Shown here one piece after another: positions 6,410 through 17,100 of a stretch of 37,351 nt of DNA (position 1 is its first letter; each line of letters begins with the position of its first letter). Location: positions 1-37,351 of IMG/VR virus record IMGVR_UViG_3300008952_000141; one strand, written 5' to 3'. The position numbers were made by a program, and so were the translations under genes. The DNA comes from a virus. Below the pieces are notes generated by a model, which saw only the letters and a program-made list of their open reading frames with translations, was not told the origin of the DNA and searched no databases.

Positions 6410-6945
6410 TATTCACTCTCTGGGTCTGAACCGCTATCATTAACTATCTTATCAAATTCTCTTCTATCTTTTAGAGGGATGGGTCTTTCACCTGTTGTCC
6501 TCCTATCTATCGTAGCTCCGCTTTGTGCTTTTTCTAACAATGATTTTTGATTTAGTATCGATGCCTTTTTACTTTGAATCTTTTCATTAAGTGTCTTTGA
6601 CAAATCATTTGATGTATTCATCGCACCATACACGAATCCAAACTCTCGCATAATTCCTAACTCTTCTGTTCGAATTGATCGACGAACCTCAGTCAAGACA
6701 TTAAGCAATTGTTGGGTAAGGGTTTCTGTGTTGCTTACATCTACTTTTAACATCGATGTATCCAACATTGTGCTTATCCTCTCTAGCACTGATAATGTTG
6801 CAGCTGATGTCATCTGAATCCTTGATACATTATTATTAAAGTCGCTGGTTCTTTCTTCGAGGTGGCCAAAAACATCTTCTATTCCTTGAATTTCCCCCTC
6901 ACTTACAGTAATGAAATCTCTAATTTTAACTTCTTGATTGGACAT
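6409..6945 (-). CDS. Unknown helical protein, first gene after the fibre terminator
   Basis: A 178-residue, mostly helical, polar protein with coiled-coil potential in residues 25-140 (for example TLSVLERISTMLDTSM and LNEKIQSKKASILNQKSLLE) and an acidic end. No recognised motif. ATG 6945 has an excellent GGAGG 5 nt upstream. The gene follows a strong terminator, so it should be first in a new unit. The gap contains TATAGT-like and TATTAT-like boxes but no convincing -35, so I do not call a promoter. Confidence 0.7.
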   Translation of the reverse strand: MSNQEVKIRDFITVSEGEIQGIEDVFGHLEERTSDFNNNVSRIQMTSAATLSVLERISTMLDTSMLKVDVSNTETLTQQLLNVLTEVRRSIRTEELGIMREFGFVYGAMNTSNDLSKTLNEKIQSKKASILNQKSLLEKAQSGATIDRRTTGERPIPLKDRREFDKIVNDSGSDPESE

Positions 6946-7001
6946 TTAAGCCTCCATTAATAGTCAAATGCACGACACTATAATAACGCGCTGACTGCAT
7001 T

Positions 7002-7034
7002 AATAAAAAAGGGGTGCCCTTTTCAGGGCACCCC
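7002..7034 (-). terminator. Rho-independent terminator after the 1188-residue fibre gene
   Basis: A perfect 10-bp GC-rich stem, GGGGTGCCCT with AGGGCACCCC and a 4-nt loop (7011-7034), is followed on the minus strand by TTTTTTATT. It begins about 25 nt after the fibre gene's stop and should end that transcript. Confidence 0.92.
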
Positions 7035-7058
7035 AGAGATATAATAATCTAAAAAAGA

Positions 7059-10000
7059 TTACGGCTTAACGACTGTTACCTGGTCACCAGACTCAAGAGC
7101 AAAGAAGAACTGAATGTGATCAGCACTTGTGATGCCGATCTTGTAGTCTCCATCACTGATTGCTGTTCCAGATGTCAAAAGCTGACCATTGACGAAGACG
7201 TCAAGAGTAGCTGGTGTCTCTGATCCTTGATCGTGATTAAGATCTGCGTGGACCAACAGTGGGATATTTGCAGCATGTGATCCCGTGACGGCGACCTGGA
7301 ACTTATTACGAGTTCCGCCCCCAGCAAGAGAGTTCAAAGCACCAACAAGAGATTTGTTGTTAGCAAAGTTGGACACGTAGCTGTTCCACTCTGCGGCACT
7401 GTCAGCAAGATTCCACAACCCGCCATTCATTATATTACCACAGTAAGCATCACCAAACTGGAGCTCAGCGTTGTTAGCAGACGCAGACAATATTAAATTA
7501 CCGCCCCTGTTTGCGATCGAAAGAAGACCATTAACATTGCTTATCTCAGAATTAGTTCCGTTATGCGCCATGTACAAGTCACGACCGGTTCCTGCTCCTA
7601 GTTGAATGTTATCAGGTGTTCCAACAAAACTGTTAGCTGTGTCAACAGTCAAGTAAGTAGCGCCAGAAGCGTTCTTGACTGACAAAGCTAGTGCTTGTGA
7701 ATCAGCAACCCCAATTTCAGAAGAGTCAGCATTCATCTTGATGTTGGCATCGGCCTGGAGTAGCTTGAAAGATCTTACTACTTCTGCGCCGTTAGCTGTG
7801 CTAATTGCAAAGAGATTGTTAGCTCCTTCTTGAAATGCAAATGCAGTTGCAGAGTTATCAGCAACACCAACGCGTGATGATCCTGTCATATGCCAGTTCA
7901 TGCTTCCGCCACCGTCAAATAAGAACGTGCCGTCAGAACGAAGATTAAGAATACCATTTGCAGACTGAGCGATTGTTGTTCCAGAATCACCTAGCTGAAG
8001 TTGCATTGCACCGTTCAAAAGAAGACCAGTGTTGTGAACGTGAGTTAGGTTTACGTCGGAGTTGTCACCGAAGTTAAGCACGGCTGCATCGCTCTTGAGT
8101 GATACGTCATCGCCTACTACAAGATCTGTAGCGATATCGACCTGCTGACTTGCTCCAACAACCGTAATAGCCGGAGTTGTACCATGTGCATCACCTACGC
8201 CTATTTCAAGTGAGTCAGTGCCATCATCAAGACCAATTCGGAAATCGACAGCATTACCATCGAAGACCATCATGGTATCTTCTGCGCCAGCATCACCGAT
8301 AACAAGTTTTGGATTTGTTCCGCCAATTACGACACCAGCTGCAGGAGCGTGGATACGAAGCTGGTCGGTTCCATCCTCATCATATTCGATACCAGCGTCA
8401 CCAGCAGCACCAAACTCAATCTTAACATCGTCATCGATTCTTAAGCTTGCCCCTGTATAGAGAAGAACATCATTACCGTCTTCATCATATTCGAATGAAG
8501 CATCGTTCTCGAGACCGAAATAGAGCTTCTTGTCATCAGAGATCTGAAGACCTGCAGCATCCATGCTCATAACATCTGCGCCACCCGCTTCAAACGTAAT
8601 TACGTCATCAGAAGGAGATCGAATCGATGTATCATCATCTGCATCTAGATCAATACGACCTGTTCCACCCAAACTGATTGAGCCCTGACCATTTAGATCA
8701 ATTGCATCAACGTATAGGTTAGCCCAAGCTGTACCAGAAGCACCGAGTGAGTCAGCTGAATCACTATTTGGAACGACGTTACCGTCGACAACAAGCTCGC
8801 CACCAGCAGGATCGATTAAGACGTCTGCAGCAGCAATGATCTTGATATTTGTATCAAGTTCAATATAGTCAGCAGCTGAGTCTAACTCAAACTTACCGGC
8901 TCTAAGCGCCATTCCTGAAGTAGTCATACCAGCAACTGTCGTCATAGTACCGCTAGTCGGAACAGCAATTTGTCCCAGACCCCACGTGTCATTAGCGACA
9001 CGTCCGAATGCAACACCTGGCTTAGCAGCCACTGAAGAACCTGAAGTGAAGAGAAGTCCACCATTAGCATTGAGTGACTGGCCGCCTTCATTTAAAGTAA
9101 TGACCGGATCTTTGACAGAGAGGTTTGTTGTGTCAACTGTAACCGTAGCACCATTAACGGTGAGATCACCGGTGATTGTGAGGTTGTCGTTAACTGTAAC
9201 TTCTGAAGTCGAGTGACCAATTGAAACTGCAACAGCACTATCATTTGTACCAATGTTAATACCCGATGCACCATCGATCGACACAGTGTTTGCGCCGTCA
9301 ATAAGGAATGCACCCGCAGAAGCAAGTGTAGCACCAGATCCGCCATCATGTGTAAGAGTAACATCTTTTCCAGCACCAACGCTCAGGATTGCACCATCAG
9401 ACAGTAGATCGAGATCATCACCAATAACAGCGCTCTTGGCAACTGAAAGACCGCCGTCAGTTTGAAGTGAACCGTCAGTTGTAGAGGTAGCTTCTGTTGC
9501 ATCATCAGTTACGATTCTGCCGTCAGCTGAAAGAGCACCAGCAGATGTAACAGTGACACCTGATGAACCTAATCCGCCAGCGATCTTGAGAGAAGCATCA
9601 TCCTCAATACCAAGAACTTCAGTTCCATCAAACTGCTGAAAGACCATTCTATCAGAATCGACGCCTGGTTTCATAATAACCGCACCGCCGGTTCCTGCCA
9701 TATCAAAATGAATCTGAGTTGCACCGCCGTCTTTGAACCTGATATCACCACCGTCTGCATCGAGAACGATGTCAGTAGCAGCATCAAGAACTACGTCAGC
9801 AGCAGCACTTTCGATTGTAAGATCGCCAGCAGCAGTTGAAACCTTTCCAGCATCTGTCATCAAGACATCGCCTTCCATGTGTAGATCTTGCCAAGCAAGG
9901 GTTGTTGTTCCTAGATCATAAGTGTCATCAGCGCTTGGGACAAGATCACCTGTCACCTTAACGTCAGCTGAACCTACGAGAAGTAAGTCAGTTCCATCAC

Positions 10001-10625
10001 CAGCGATATAATCACCCGCGTCACCGAAAGCAAGTCTGTGATTAGCAGAAGCAAGCAAAGTATTGCTAGCATTGGCATGCGTCAATGTGAAAGGTTGATC
10101 GCTACCTACTTTGAGAACAGCAGCGTTTGAGAGTAGATCAAGGTCATCACCGATAACCACGCTCTTAGCAACTGAAACACCGCCTGTGACAGTAAGAGCA
10201 CCGTCTGTGGCTGATGTTGCTTCAGTAGATGCAACAACGACAACTTGCTGAGAAGCGTCGACTGTCAAAGCTGTGGTTGTACCGTGAGCAGATCCTACTC
10301 CGAGTTCTAGTTTGTCAGTTCCGTCGTCGAGTCCGATACGATAGTCTTGAGCGTTTCCGTCAAAGACCATCATTGTATCTTCAGCGCCGCCATCACCGAT
10401 TGTTAGTTTGGGAGTTGTGCCGGCAATAACGATATCTGTATCGAATTGTCCTGCAGTTCCCTGGCTGTACGTTCCAGCACCTGTAATTCTCTTGACGGCA
10501 GAAGCAAGCTGATCGAGTACGCCCTGGAGCGACTTATCTGTGATAGCACTTGGATGTGCTGCACTTGCTGTGTCATCAAGCGAACCAGTTAACTGGGCCA
10601 GCCTAATTAGAGTTTTATTAGCCAT
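7059..10625 (-). CDS. Long repetitive tail fibre-like virion protein (1188 aa)
   Basis: A 1188-residue Gly/Ala/Asp-rich protein made of short beta repeats (such as VIGDDLDLLS, GDLTVNGATVTVD, SIRSPSDDVITFEAGG), the style of long fibres in marine phages. Two near-copies of one block occupy residues about 67-128 and 767-829, and another block (SVAKSxVIGDDLDLLS) is also doubled. The last 85 residues hold a globular module with VTGSHAANIP and LDVFVNGQLLTSG that also appears twice in the 421-residue neighbour. The likely role is host attachment or capsid/tail decoration. ATG 10625 has AAAGGA 10 nt upstream, and a strong terminator follows the stop. No enzymatic or chaperone domain is evident. Exact location on the virion is unknown. 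Confidence 0.85.
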   Translation of the reverse strand: MANKTLIRLAQLTGSLDDTASAAHPSAITDKSLQGVLDQLASAVKRITGAGTYSQGTAGQFDTDIVIAGTTPKLTIGDGGAEDTMMVFDGNAQDYRIGLDDGTDKLELGVGSAHGTTTALTVDASQQVVVVASTEATSATDGALTVTGGVSVAKSVVIGDDLDLLSNAAVLKVGSDQPFTLTHANASNTLLASANHRLAFGDAGDYIAGDGTDLLLVGSADVKVTGDLVPSADDTYDLGTTTLAWQDLHMEGDVLMTDAGKVSTAAGDLTIESAAADVVLDAATDIVLDADGGDIRFKDGGATQIHFDMAGTGGAVIMKPGVDSDRMVFQQFDGTEVLGIEDDASLKIAGGLGSSGVTVTSAGALSADGRIVTDDATEATSTTDGSLQTDGGLSVAKSAVIGDDLDLLSDGAILSVGAGKDVTLTHDGGSGATLASAGAFLIDGANTVSIDGASGINIGTNDSAVAVSIGHSTSEVTVNDNLTITGDLTVNGATVTVDTTNLSVKDPVITLNEGGQSLNANGGLLFTSGSSVAAKPGVAFGRVANDTWGLGQIAVPTSGTMTTVAGMTTSGMALRAGKFELDSAADYIELDTNIKIIAAADVLIDPAGGELVVDGNVVPNSDSADSLGASGTAWANLYVDAIDLNGQGSISLGGTGRIDLDADDDTSIRSPSDDVITFEAGGADVMSMDAAGLQISDDKKLYFGLENDASFEYDEDGNDVLLYTGASLRIDDDVKIEFGAAGDAGIEYDEDGTDQLRIHAPAAGVVIGGTNPKLVIGDAGAEDTMMVFDGNAVDFRIGLDDGTDSLEIGVGDAHGTTPAITVVGASQQVDIATDLVVGDDVSLKSDAAVLNFGDNSDVNLTHVHNTGLLLNGAMQLQLGDSGTTIAQSANGILNLRSDGTFLFDGGGSMNWHMTGSSRVGVADNSATAFAFQEGANNLFAISTANGAEVVRSFKLLQADANIKMNADSSEIGVADSQALALSVKNASGATYLTVDTANSFVGTPDNIQLGAGTGRDLYMAHNGTNSEISNVNGLLSIANRGGNLILSASANNAELQFGDAYCGNIMNGGLWNLADSAAEWNSYVSNFANNKSLVGALNSLAGGGTRNKFQVAVTGSHAANIPLLVHADLNHDQGSETPATLDVFVNGQLLTSGTAISDGDYKIGITSADHIQFFFALESGDQVTVVKP
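8139..8327 (-). repeat. Internal coding repeat in the fibre gene, copy B
   Basis: Encodes 63 residues from IGGTNPKLVIGDAGAEDT to GASQQV, nearly the same as copy A at 10242-10427 (shared AEDTMMVFDGNA, RIGLDDGTD, AHGTT, ASQQV). DNA identity is also high around 8238-8300. The pair could serve as a site for within-gene recombination. Confidence 0.8.
10242..10427 (-). repeat. Internal coding repeat in the fibre gene, copy A
   Basis: Encodes residues about 67-128 (IAGTTPKLTIGDGGAEDT to DASQQV), the N-terminal partner of the repeat at 8139-8327, about 2.1 kb away in the same frame. Confidence 0.8.
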
Positions 10626-10663
10626 GTGTTAGTTTTCCTTTGTATAATACATGTTTGTTAAAG

Positions 10664-10731
10664 ACTTAACTAAACGTATTTGAAACTTATCGTGAACCGT
10701 AACTGTCTCAAACTTTGATTAACTTAACTAA
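10664..10731. repeat. Short direct repeat ACTTAACTAA in the gap before the fibre gene
   Basis: The 130-nt gap between the DUF5659-like gene and the 1188-residue fibre gene carries ACTTAACTAA at 10664-10673 and 10722-10731 (58 nt apart). They could be operator half-sites or chance in AT-rich DNA. A TATTAT box (near 10643) with TTAGTT 18 nt upstream is a weak promoter candidate. Confidence 0.35.
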
Positions 10732-10755
10732 CTGAAATTTAACAAGGCCAGGGCC

Positions 10756-10977
10756 TTACGTTTTATATATCATCTTCTTTAGCATTCTTACGTGATTGTC
10801 AAATTTTGCACATTCGCTATTAATGAACACATAGGATAATGCATCACACTGATCACCAGTATTATCAAAAATAAATTTAAATTTTCCTGAATTCGATGCA
10901 TCAGCTTTGACAATGGGAATGCCCTTCATATGAAGATAAGCTGCCAAAGCTAGATCTGATGTTTCAAAAGTAATCAT
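10756..10977 (-). CDS. DUF5659-like small protein
   Basis: A 73-residue protein fitting the small DUF5659-type phage family: an opening strand and helix ETSDLALAAYLHMKGI, a central strand FKFIFDN, and an ending of the form YVFINSE followed by a helix (FDNHVRMLKKMIY). The function of this family is unknown. Start ATG 10977 has only a weak Shine-Dalgarno (AAGAG). It stands alone between two long fibre-like genes and may have its own promoter; a TTGTAC box lies at 11084-11089, but the -10 box is poor. Confidence 0.75.
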   Translation of the reverse strand: MITFETSDLALAAYLHMKGIPIVKADASNSGKFKFIFDNTGDQCDALSYVFINSECAKFDNHVRMLKKMIYKT

Positions 10978-11090
10978 TATATCAATGCTCTTTTACGCGT
11001 TGTTGTCATTGATAAGTATCTTATTTTGAACGAACTAACACGTCCAAAAGATTTCTCATATTTTTGCGCCAGCGTTCTTCTGGGTACAAA

Positions 11091-12356
11091 TTAACCTATA
11101 AGAATCGCTGTAATTATATCATTATTTTCCAAATCAAACGAAAAAGTTGCGCCTGTTTCAGACCCCTCCAATGTGTAGTCATAACTAGACCCGGAGGTCA
11201 TCAACTGTCCGTTAAGAAATACATGAATTTTATCCGGATCGTATGACGCTTTTGAGAAATCGACACTAGTTAACTTTACCGGAATACCCTGTGTATGTGT
11301 TCCAGTCACAGCATACACTACTTTAGACGGGAGACCAGAAGAGAACCCTGTTACTGACGAAGATGTCAGGTACGTAATAGCATCGACTAAATCATTTGTT
11401 ACAAGATCAGAATTTAATTTTATTTGATTATCAGATGTGATTGTATAGTCAGCATCATCTGATGACACCTGAGCGCTGGTACCCGAATGAAGTAATTGAC
11501 CGTTTAAAAACACGTCGATCATATTGGGCCGATATCCGGATTTGTTAAAACTAGTATTAGCAACCCTAAATGCGGAGCCAGCAGCATGGGAACCCGTAAC
11601 AGTATAAACTTTCTTCTCACGTGTATCATCTGTTCCTGAGCCGGAACTAGAACTGGATGAGCTAGAGCTGGATGATCCTGATGCTACTACCTCATCAAGC
11701 ATTTTCCCTACATACAAAAACGCTCTTGCATACAATGGGATCTTTGACGCACTGTAGTCTTGTAAGAACACGATACCATTGTAATAGTCTATGCTCCAAT
11801 CAACTTCGTCGAGCAAAGGAATTTCATTGGCTTCATCTGAAGGGTCGCCTGAATATAGCTTCATTATGTAGGGATTGGGTGAATCATTAGAAAAGTTGGG
11901 CGGGACTATCTGAAGCGCTCCGATTGTTGTATATAAGACTTTGCTGTTATCATAAGTGCCCGCGCCCGCTTTTCCATTAGAAGATGACGCTTGATAACTT
12001 GCAGACAAAGCTAGTTTATATGAGTGGGGCCCAGAAGACTGTGCTTCATCGCCTCCACCGAATCCCGTAGATCCGAAAGATCCTACGTTCGCGTCATAAG
12101 TTGTGCCGGCAATAGACGTCAAATCAAACTGAACATACTCTACAGTTGCGTCTGCACCTGCTGACGCTGACTGCAGAAGATAAAGTGTTCTTGCTGGGCT
12201 CGTAGGGATTGCTTGACCAAAGATCGTCTGAGATGCTACCTGAATATTTGACCCGATCGTCTCTTGCGAGTCGGCCTTTAACGCAGATGTATTGGCTTTC
12301 CCCAGAAGTTTTTTCTGAGCAAATAAGGTTGCTATCTGATTAGTTTTTCCTGCCAT
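11091..12356 (-). CDS. Fibre-tip or adhesin-like virion protein with poly-Ser linker and two repeated modules
   Basis: A 421-residue protein with three parts. Residues 1-220 form a globular region beginning with a helix (MAGKTNQIATLFAQKKLLG) followed by beta-rich sequence. Residues about 222-242 are a low-complexity linker including 11 consecutive Ser. The C-terminus holds two tandem modules of about 85 residues (245-330 and 335-421), each with VTGxH near the start and a DVFLNGQLLxSG-type core; the same module ends the 1188-residue fibre. A virion attachment role is inferred. ATG 12356 comes 5 nt after the stop codon region of the upstream gene, with a modest TAGGT site. It ends 113 nt before the DUF5659-like gene. 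Confidence 0.8.
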   Translation of the reverse strand: MAGKTNQIATLFAQKKLLGKANTSALKADSQETIGSNIQVASQTIFGQAIPTSPARTLYLLQSASAGADATVEYVQFDLTSIAGTTYDANVGSFGSTGFGGGDEAQSSGPHSYKLALSASYQASSSNGKAGAGTYDNSKVLYTTIGALQIVPPNFSNDSPNPYIMKLYSGDPSDEANEIPLLDEVDWSIDYYNGIVFLQDYSASKIPLYARAFLYVGKMLDEVVASGSSSSSSSSSSSGSGTDDTREKKVYTVTGSHAAGSAFRVANTSFNKSGYRPNMIDVFLNGQLLHSGTSAQVSSDDADYTITSDNQIKLNSDLVTNDLVDAITYLTSSSVTGFSSGLPSKVVYAVTGTHTQGIPVKLTSVDFSKASYDPDKIHVFLNGQLMTSGSSYDYTLEGSETGATFSFDLENNDIITAILIG

Positions 12357-12363
12357 TATCTAC

Positions 12364-14126
12364 CTACGCGTATGCCACTGTTATCCTATCTAAGTACCCG
12401 GTCCAGTTCTTGTGTGCTGTGATTCTGATTGCAATATATTCCTCAGAAGAGCCTGTCCCATTTACAGTCTGGCCATTGAACGTACAGATATTCTCCGCGC
12501 CAGATGAAATAACTGCATCGGTCAAGTCTCCACTCAATGCTCCGTCACCGTCAGAAATATTTCCAGCCCCTGCAGAGGCTCTAGCCATATCTAGCCACCC
12601 TGTCTTTCCCGGGACTTTGCACTCGACGTGTATGCTGTCATTTGATCCTAAACTGCCCGAGTTAGGGCCAGCCAGAGCCTTTATCGTTGCATTTCCTCGA
12701 ATTGTAATTGTCACTTGGGCTACATCATTAACAGTGTTATTCTCAAATCCTCTAAAGTATTCTCTTCTACCAACCGTTGGAGAACTATAGTTTACATTCC
12801 CATTAGGCCCCTGAAGCGATCCCCCGTCTGCTACGCTTCGGTAGTCACCTGAGTTTCCACCGGTTAGAGGGGTGACAAGATGACCATCATAAATTATTAA
12901 GCCACTATAATAGTTTGTATTTCCTACATTATTGACAGATTTAGTAGAGTCCCAAGACCCAGTGCCTGCCGAAACTTGGCCTTGAGTTGTATAAGATCCA
13001 GAAATAATACGATACTTTTCTCCACTAAAATACTCTTCTGTGTATAGGTTTGAATTGTCACTCGAACTAAAGACCATAAAGTTCGATTTTGTCTGGGTGG
13101 CTGTTGTTACATTGCTTTTTAGTGGGTGCTTCACCTTCAGGGCACCGCCCGCTGATGCAGCGTTTTCTGGAAGTGAGTCTGCTGAAGAAAATACTAATGA
13201 TGCTGTCAAGTTAAGATTTGTTAATTCTGAACCTGCAGTTGTTGAAAGTACGGGCATTGTTGTACTTGATGCTGCAACTTTCTTATCTGTTAAAAGTGTC
13301 CCTGATGCTATCACGTTCTGAACGCTTACATTTGTCGTGTTGACGACTGATATTGCAGCTGCATCAGAAGAGTATACATCTCTGTACGAATTTACAAACC
13401 TTGCATAAAGGCTGGCTGTACAGTGCGTGTAGTACCTGATTCCGCTCAAGTGAAAAAGATTATTTGAACCTGAGAAATTAGAAACTGATACATTGTCCGC
13501 GGACAGCGTAGATGAGTCATTATCATTTACCCACTCTACATAGTTTGTCGTTCTATCAGAGCCTGCAACAGAGTGAACAACTCTTGCATAGTTCCATCCG
13601 TTCCTCTGATCACTTACTACAACTCGCCATTTTCCTGTTCGATAGATTTCTGTGTAGTCAGGAACACCGTTATTATACTCAGCTGCTTCCCAAGTGCTCA
13701 GACTAAAGAACCCAGACCCGTTTCCATTTACAGTTGTTCCCCCACCAGATCCTGGCGCGCCTGAACCTACTAGGTTGTAAGAGCCTGTAATCTCAACTGT
13801 ATGAACAACTGAGCCGTTTACTTCTAATTTCAAGGAGCCACTGTTCGCATCAGAAAATGAATTTGCTACATGATTAGTGTGCGAGCCGTTACTATCCGCT
13901 GAAACATCTTCGTTTAAGTCTCCCTCGATAATCGTGTCAAGTCCAAATACTGATCTTCTCAAATTATTAGATGACGCGGCTGTCGCATATGAACCGTTTA
14001 TATCTGTTGCAGAGAATCCTGCAGTTGTCCCTACGTTAGTGTAACCTGTTATTGATTTAGAAGATCCAAATGAAAGCTTGCAGTCAGTGCCATCATCATT
14101 ACAGTCAATATCATCTAGATCTGGAA
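12364..14126 (-). repeat. Second large tandem unit of the 1599-residue protein
   Basis: Codes for about residues 1012-1599. It aligns by eye with the unit at 14150-15860 in motif order (LSFGSS, WNYARVVH, TNYVEWVND, WTGYLDRITV), but is diverged at DNA level. Boundaries are approximate. Confidence 0.7.
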
Positions 14127-17100
14127 TGGCTGCTGTTGATCCGGTTCCTCCCCCAAACGATACGGTAATGTCGCTTACGTAACCCGTCCATGCCTCATCA
14201 GCTTCAATCCTCAGACCGATATACTCATTATTCCCAATCCCAACTGTTCCCAACGTCACATAATTTGTAGCATTTAATGAGCTATCAAAGCTTAGTGATC
14301 CATTCGCTGTGTGTGCACCATCATTGTCATCATAAGAATCAAGTACAAATTCTGAAGCTAGGTCTAGCCAGCCCGTCTCACGAGATCCATTAGAGGGGAA
14401 CTTCACAAAAACTCGTATCCTGCTTGAATTCAAAGCAGTTGCAGCTGAAACTATCGTAGATCCAGAACCGTTGATCGCAATTGATAGATCATATTTTGTA
14501 GACCCTGTCTCATTTTTGAACCATCGATAAAAAGTTCTTTGACCTGTCTCCCCAGAGTAGTTTGGGTTTTCAAGAGGTACATTATTTAATGTCCCCCCTT
14601 CACTATCATCTCTAAAATCACCTGAATTTGGTGCGGTTATAGAATACAATCGCGTCCTATAGAACAGCAAGCCGTTACTGTGCCCTCCATTCGAAGCTGT
14701 CATATGCTTCTTTGAATCCCACTGATTTGCTCCACTGTATAGCGACGCCTGCGTATTGTATGCGCCGCTTACTATTCTATAGTCTTCTCTTCTAAATGTC
14801 TCGACAAGAGCTGTGGACGAATTAGAAAGGTTATACATCCATATTCCAGTCGTTGTCGCTTGTCCGGCATTTGATAGATTGGTTTTTAACGGGTGAGTGA
14901 CAGACACCCCTGCTGTAATAGAGCCGCTTAAAAAATAATCTGCTGTTACTGATGATGACCCTGTTAAGTGAAGAATTTTTGCGTGAGTTTCACTATCACC
15001 GGTGTTTATCGTGGGTTTTGACTGAGCTGATATCGAATACGAGACTCCGGACTTTGATGCGGCGCTATTGGACGTAGTAAAAGTAATATTATTTGTATCA
15101 TAAACATTCTTATAAGCGTTTCTAACTCTAACCTTATAAGTTCCTGTGCCGCTTCGAAAGTATTCTATGCCCGACAAGTGGATACTGCCAGATCCGTCGA
15201 AGCTTAAATCGGTGCCTTGGACAACAAGTGTGTTTGGATCATCATCATTCACCCACTCAATATAGTTTGTTGTTGTTGTCGAACCCGTCTTTATATGTTG
15301 AACCCTTGCATAATTCCAGCCTCGCCTTTGAGATCCGGACCCTATAAAATATTTTCCCGTTCGGTGTTTAAAAGAATCAAAAGCATTGCCATTTGATAAT
15401 GTCCCTGTAGAAGCTGCAGAGAAAAACTTGAATCCGGAGCCGTTGGCATCAATATGCGATCCAGATCCTAAACCTGAGGTTCCACTCCCGATTGGATCAG
15501 TTGATAAATCAACAGTTTTTATAGTTGAACCGTTAACTGTCAAACGTACAACGCCAGCGCCACCATCACCAAATGAAAATGCAGGATAATTCTGTATACT
15601 ATTCCCCTGACTGTTGTATGCTACATCACTATTTAAAACGCCTGTGACATGAGTGTCTCCATCAAAGACACCCATTCTAATATTATTGCTAGATGTAACA
15701 ATCGTGTACAGGCTGTTGACATCAACGGCAGATCCTATTCCGGCTGAGCCTGCAACGCTTGTATACGCAGGAGTTGCAGACGAAAGATTATTTGATGAAC
15801 CAAATGAAAGATAAACACCGGAGCCTGAGTGTAGTGAATTTATATTATCTAAATCCGGAGCGGGAGCCGGTGCCAAAGCTTTGAGCACCTCATTGAACCT
15901 GTCAATTGCTGTGCCTATAGGAGTTGTTGGGAGAAAATCTGTAAAGAGCCCATCTGTATAAAGACCGTCTTCGGGTTTACCGATCGAAGATGTAATTGAC
16001 GAAATTCCACTCTGTGAGTCATTGACAACAAAACCGTCTGTTAGGTCTATTCTCGATATGCTTGAAATAGTTGTAGATCCAGAACTTACTGATATCGATC
16101 CTCCTCCTCCGGAAGAAGCTATTGTTACTTGCCCATTAGACGCAGATGTAATTGTAACATTTGATCCTGCTACCAGATATGATACGCCGTCCTTAGTATT
16201 GTTAATTGATCCAGAGATTACTCCGCCAAACGGGCCTTTCGCAGCAAGTGTACCGCTAATAGAGGCACCGCCTGAGAATATTGACTCACTAGCTTTTACT
16301 CTTAGCGATACGCCGCCAGTTAAGTGGAGTTCTCCCTTAGTTGCTATCCGAACCTTTCTAGCGGTGGAAGTAGCCGATCCTGTCACGTATATATTGCCGG
16401 CTGCGGAACTACCCAGATCTATTAGTCGTATCGTCCCAGCATCTGATCCTAATTTTACTTCATCTCGAGCAAATAGCTTTATACTTCCTGATGGATTTTT
16501 AAGTGAGGGCGTTGTCCCGTCAGTCGTATTGAACTCAAAATCATTACCTACCTTCAGCGGTGATCCACCGAATAGAGTTCCGCTAAGGACGACGTCACCA
16601 CTAAAAAGAGCAACACCTGAGCTTGGCGGGGTTACTCCTGCGCCCTTTGTCCCTGAGACAAAAAATGTTACATTAGTACCTGGGAGTGGCGGTAGATGAT
16701 TCGACGTTGCTACAGAAGAGCTTCCGAAGATAGCTGTACCTGTTACAGCCAATGCTACTGAAGATGCACCTGCTACCTTAATCTGAACAGGCTGATTGTC
16801 GACAGTAATGATTGCGCCGGCGCCAGTGGCACCTTCGTCGTAAGCTTGATCAAGTGTATTTCCCAGGTCCGAATCAAACGGATCCATTGCGACGGTCACT
16901 TGACCGTTAGAAGCTGATGTTATCGTTACGCCTGATCCTGCAACTAGATACGACTTGTCATCTTTTGTTCTAGTAATGGATCCAGAGAGCGCGCCTCCTG
17001 ATGGGCCCATAGATTTTATGGTGCCGCTCATAACAGACGTTCCTGTTACAAATAAAGTTGTATCTTTAAACGTAAGCTTGGCATCACCAGCAAACTCATT

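Noticed and set aside
6946-7001. A sigma70 promoter for the 178-residue helical protein
   Set aside because: TATAGT and TATTAT are present but no -35 box better than 3 of 6 is found at 16-18 nt; expected by position but not supported.
9092-9379. A 95-codon minus-strand open frame inside the 1188-residue fibre gene
   Set aside because: It is an out-of-frame shadow of the repeat region with Leu/Val-rich nonsense composition; no Shine-Dalgarno.
10744-10757. Palindrome AAGGCC-AG-GGCCTT at the end of the DUF5659-like gene as a terminator
   Set aside because: The loop is too short unless the stem shrinks to 5 bp, and no T-run follows on the minus strand.
7059-12356. Repeated DNA in the fibre genes as a CRISPR array or diversity-generating retroelement target
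   Set aside because: Repeats are in-frame protein repeats of differing length with no regular spacers, and no reverse transcriptase gene is in the window.
16022-16699. A 225-codon plus-strand open frame inside the giant fibre gene
   Set aside because: Its Pro/Ser/Thr/Val-rich sequence is the reverse-strand shadow of Gly/Ser repeat coding; no ribosome site, and the minus frame has clear repeat structure.
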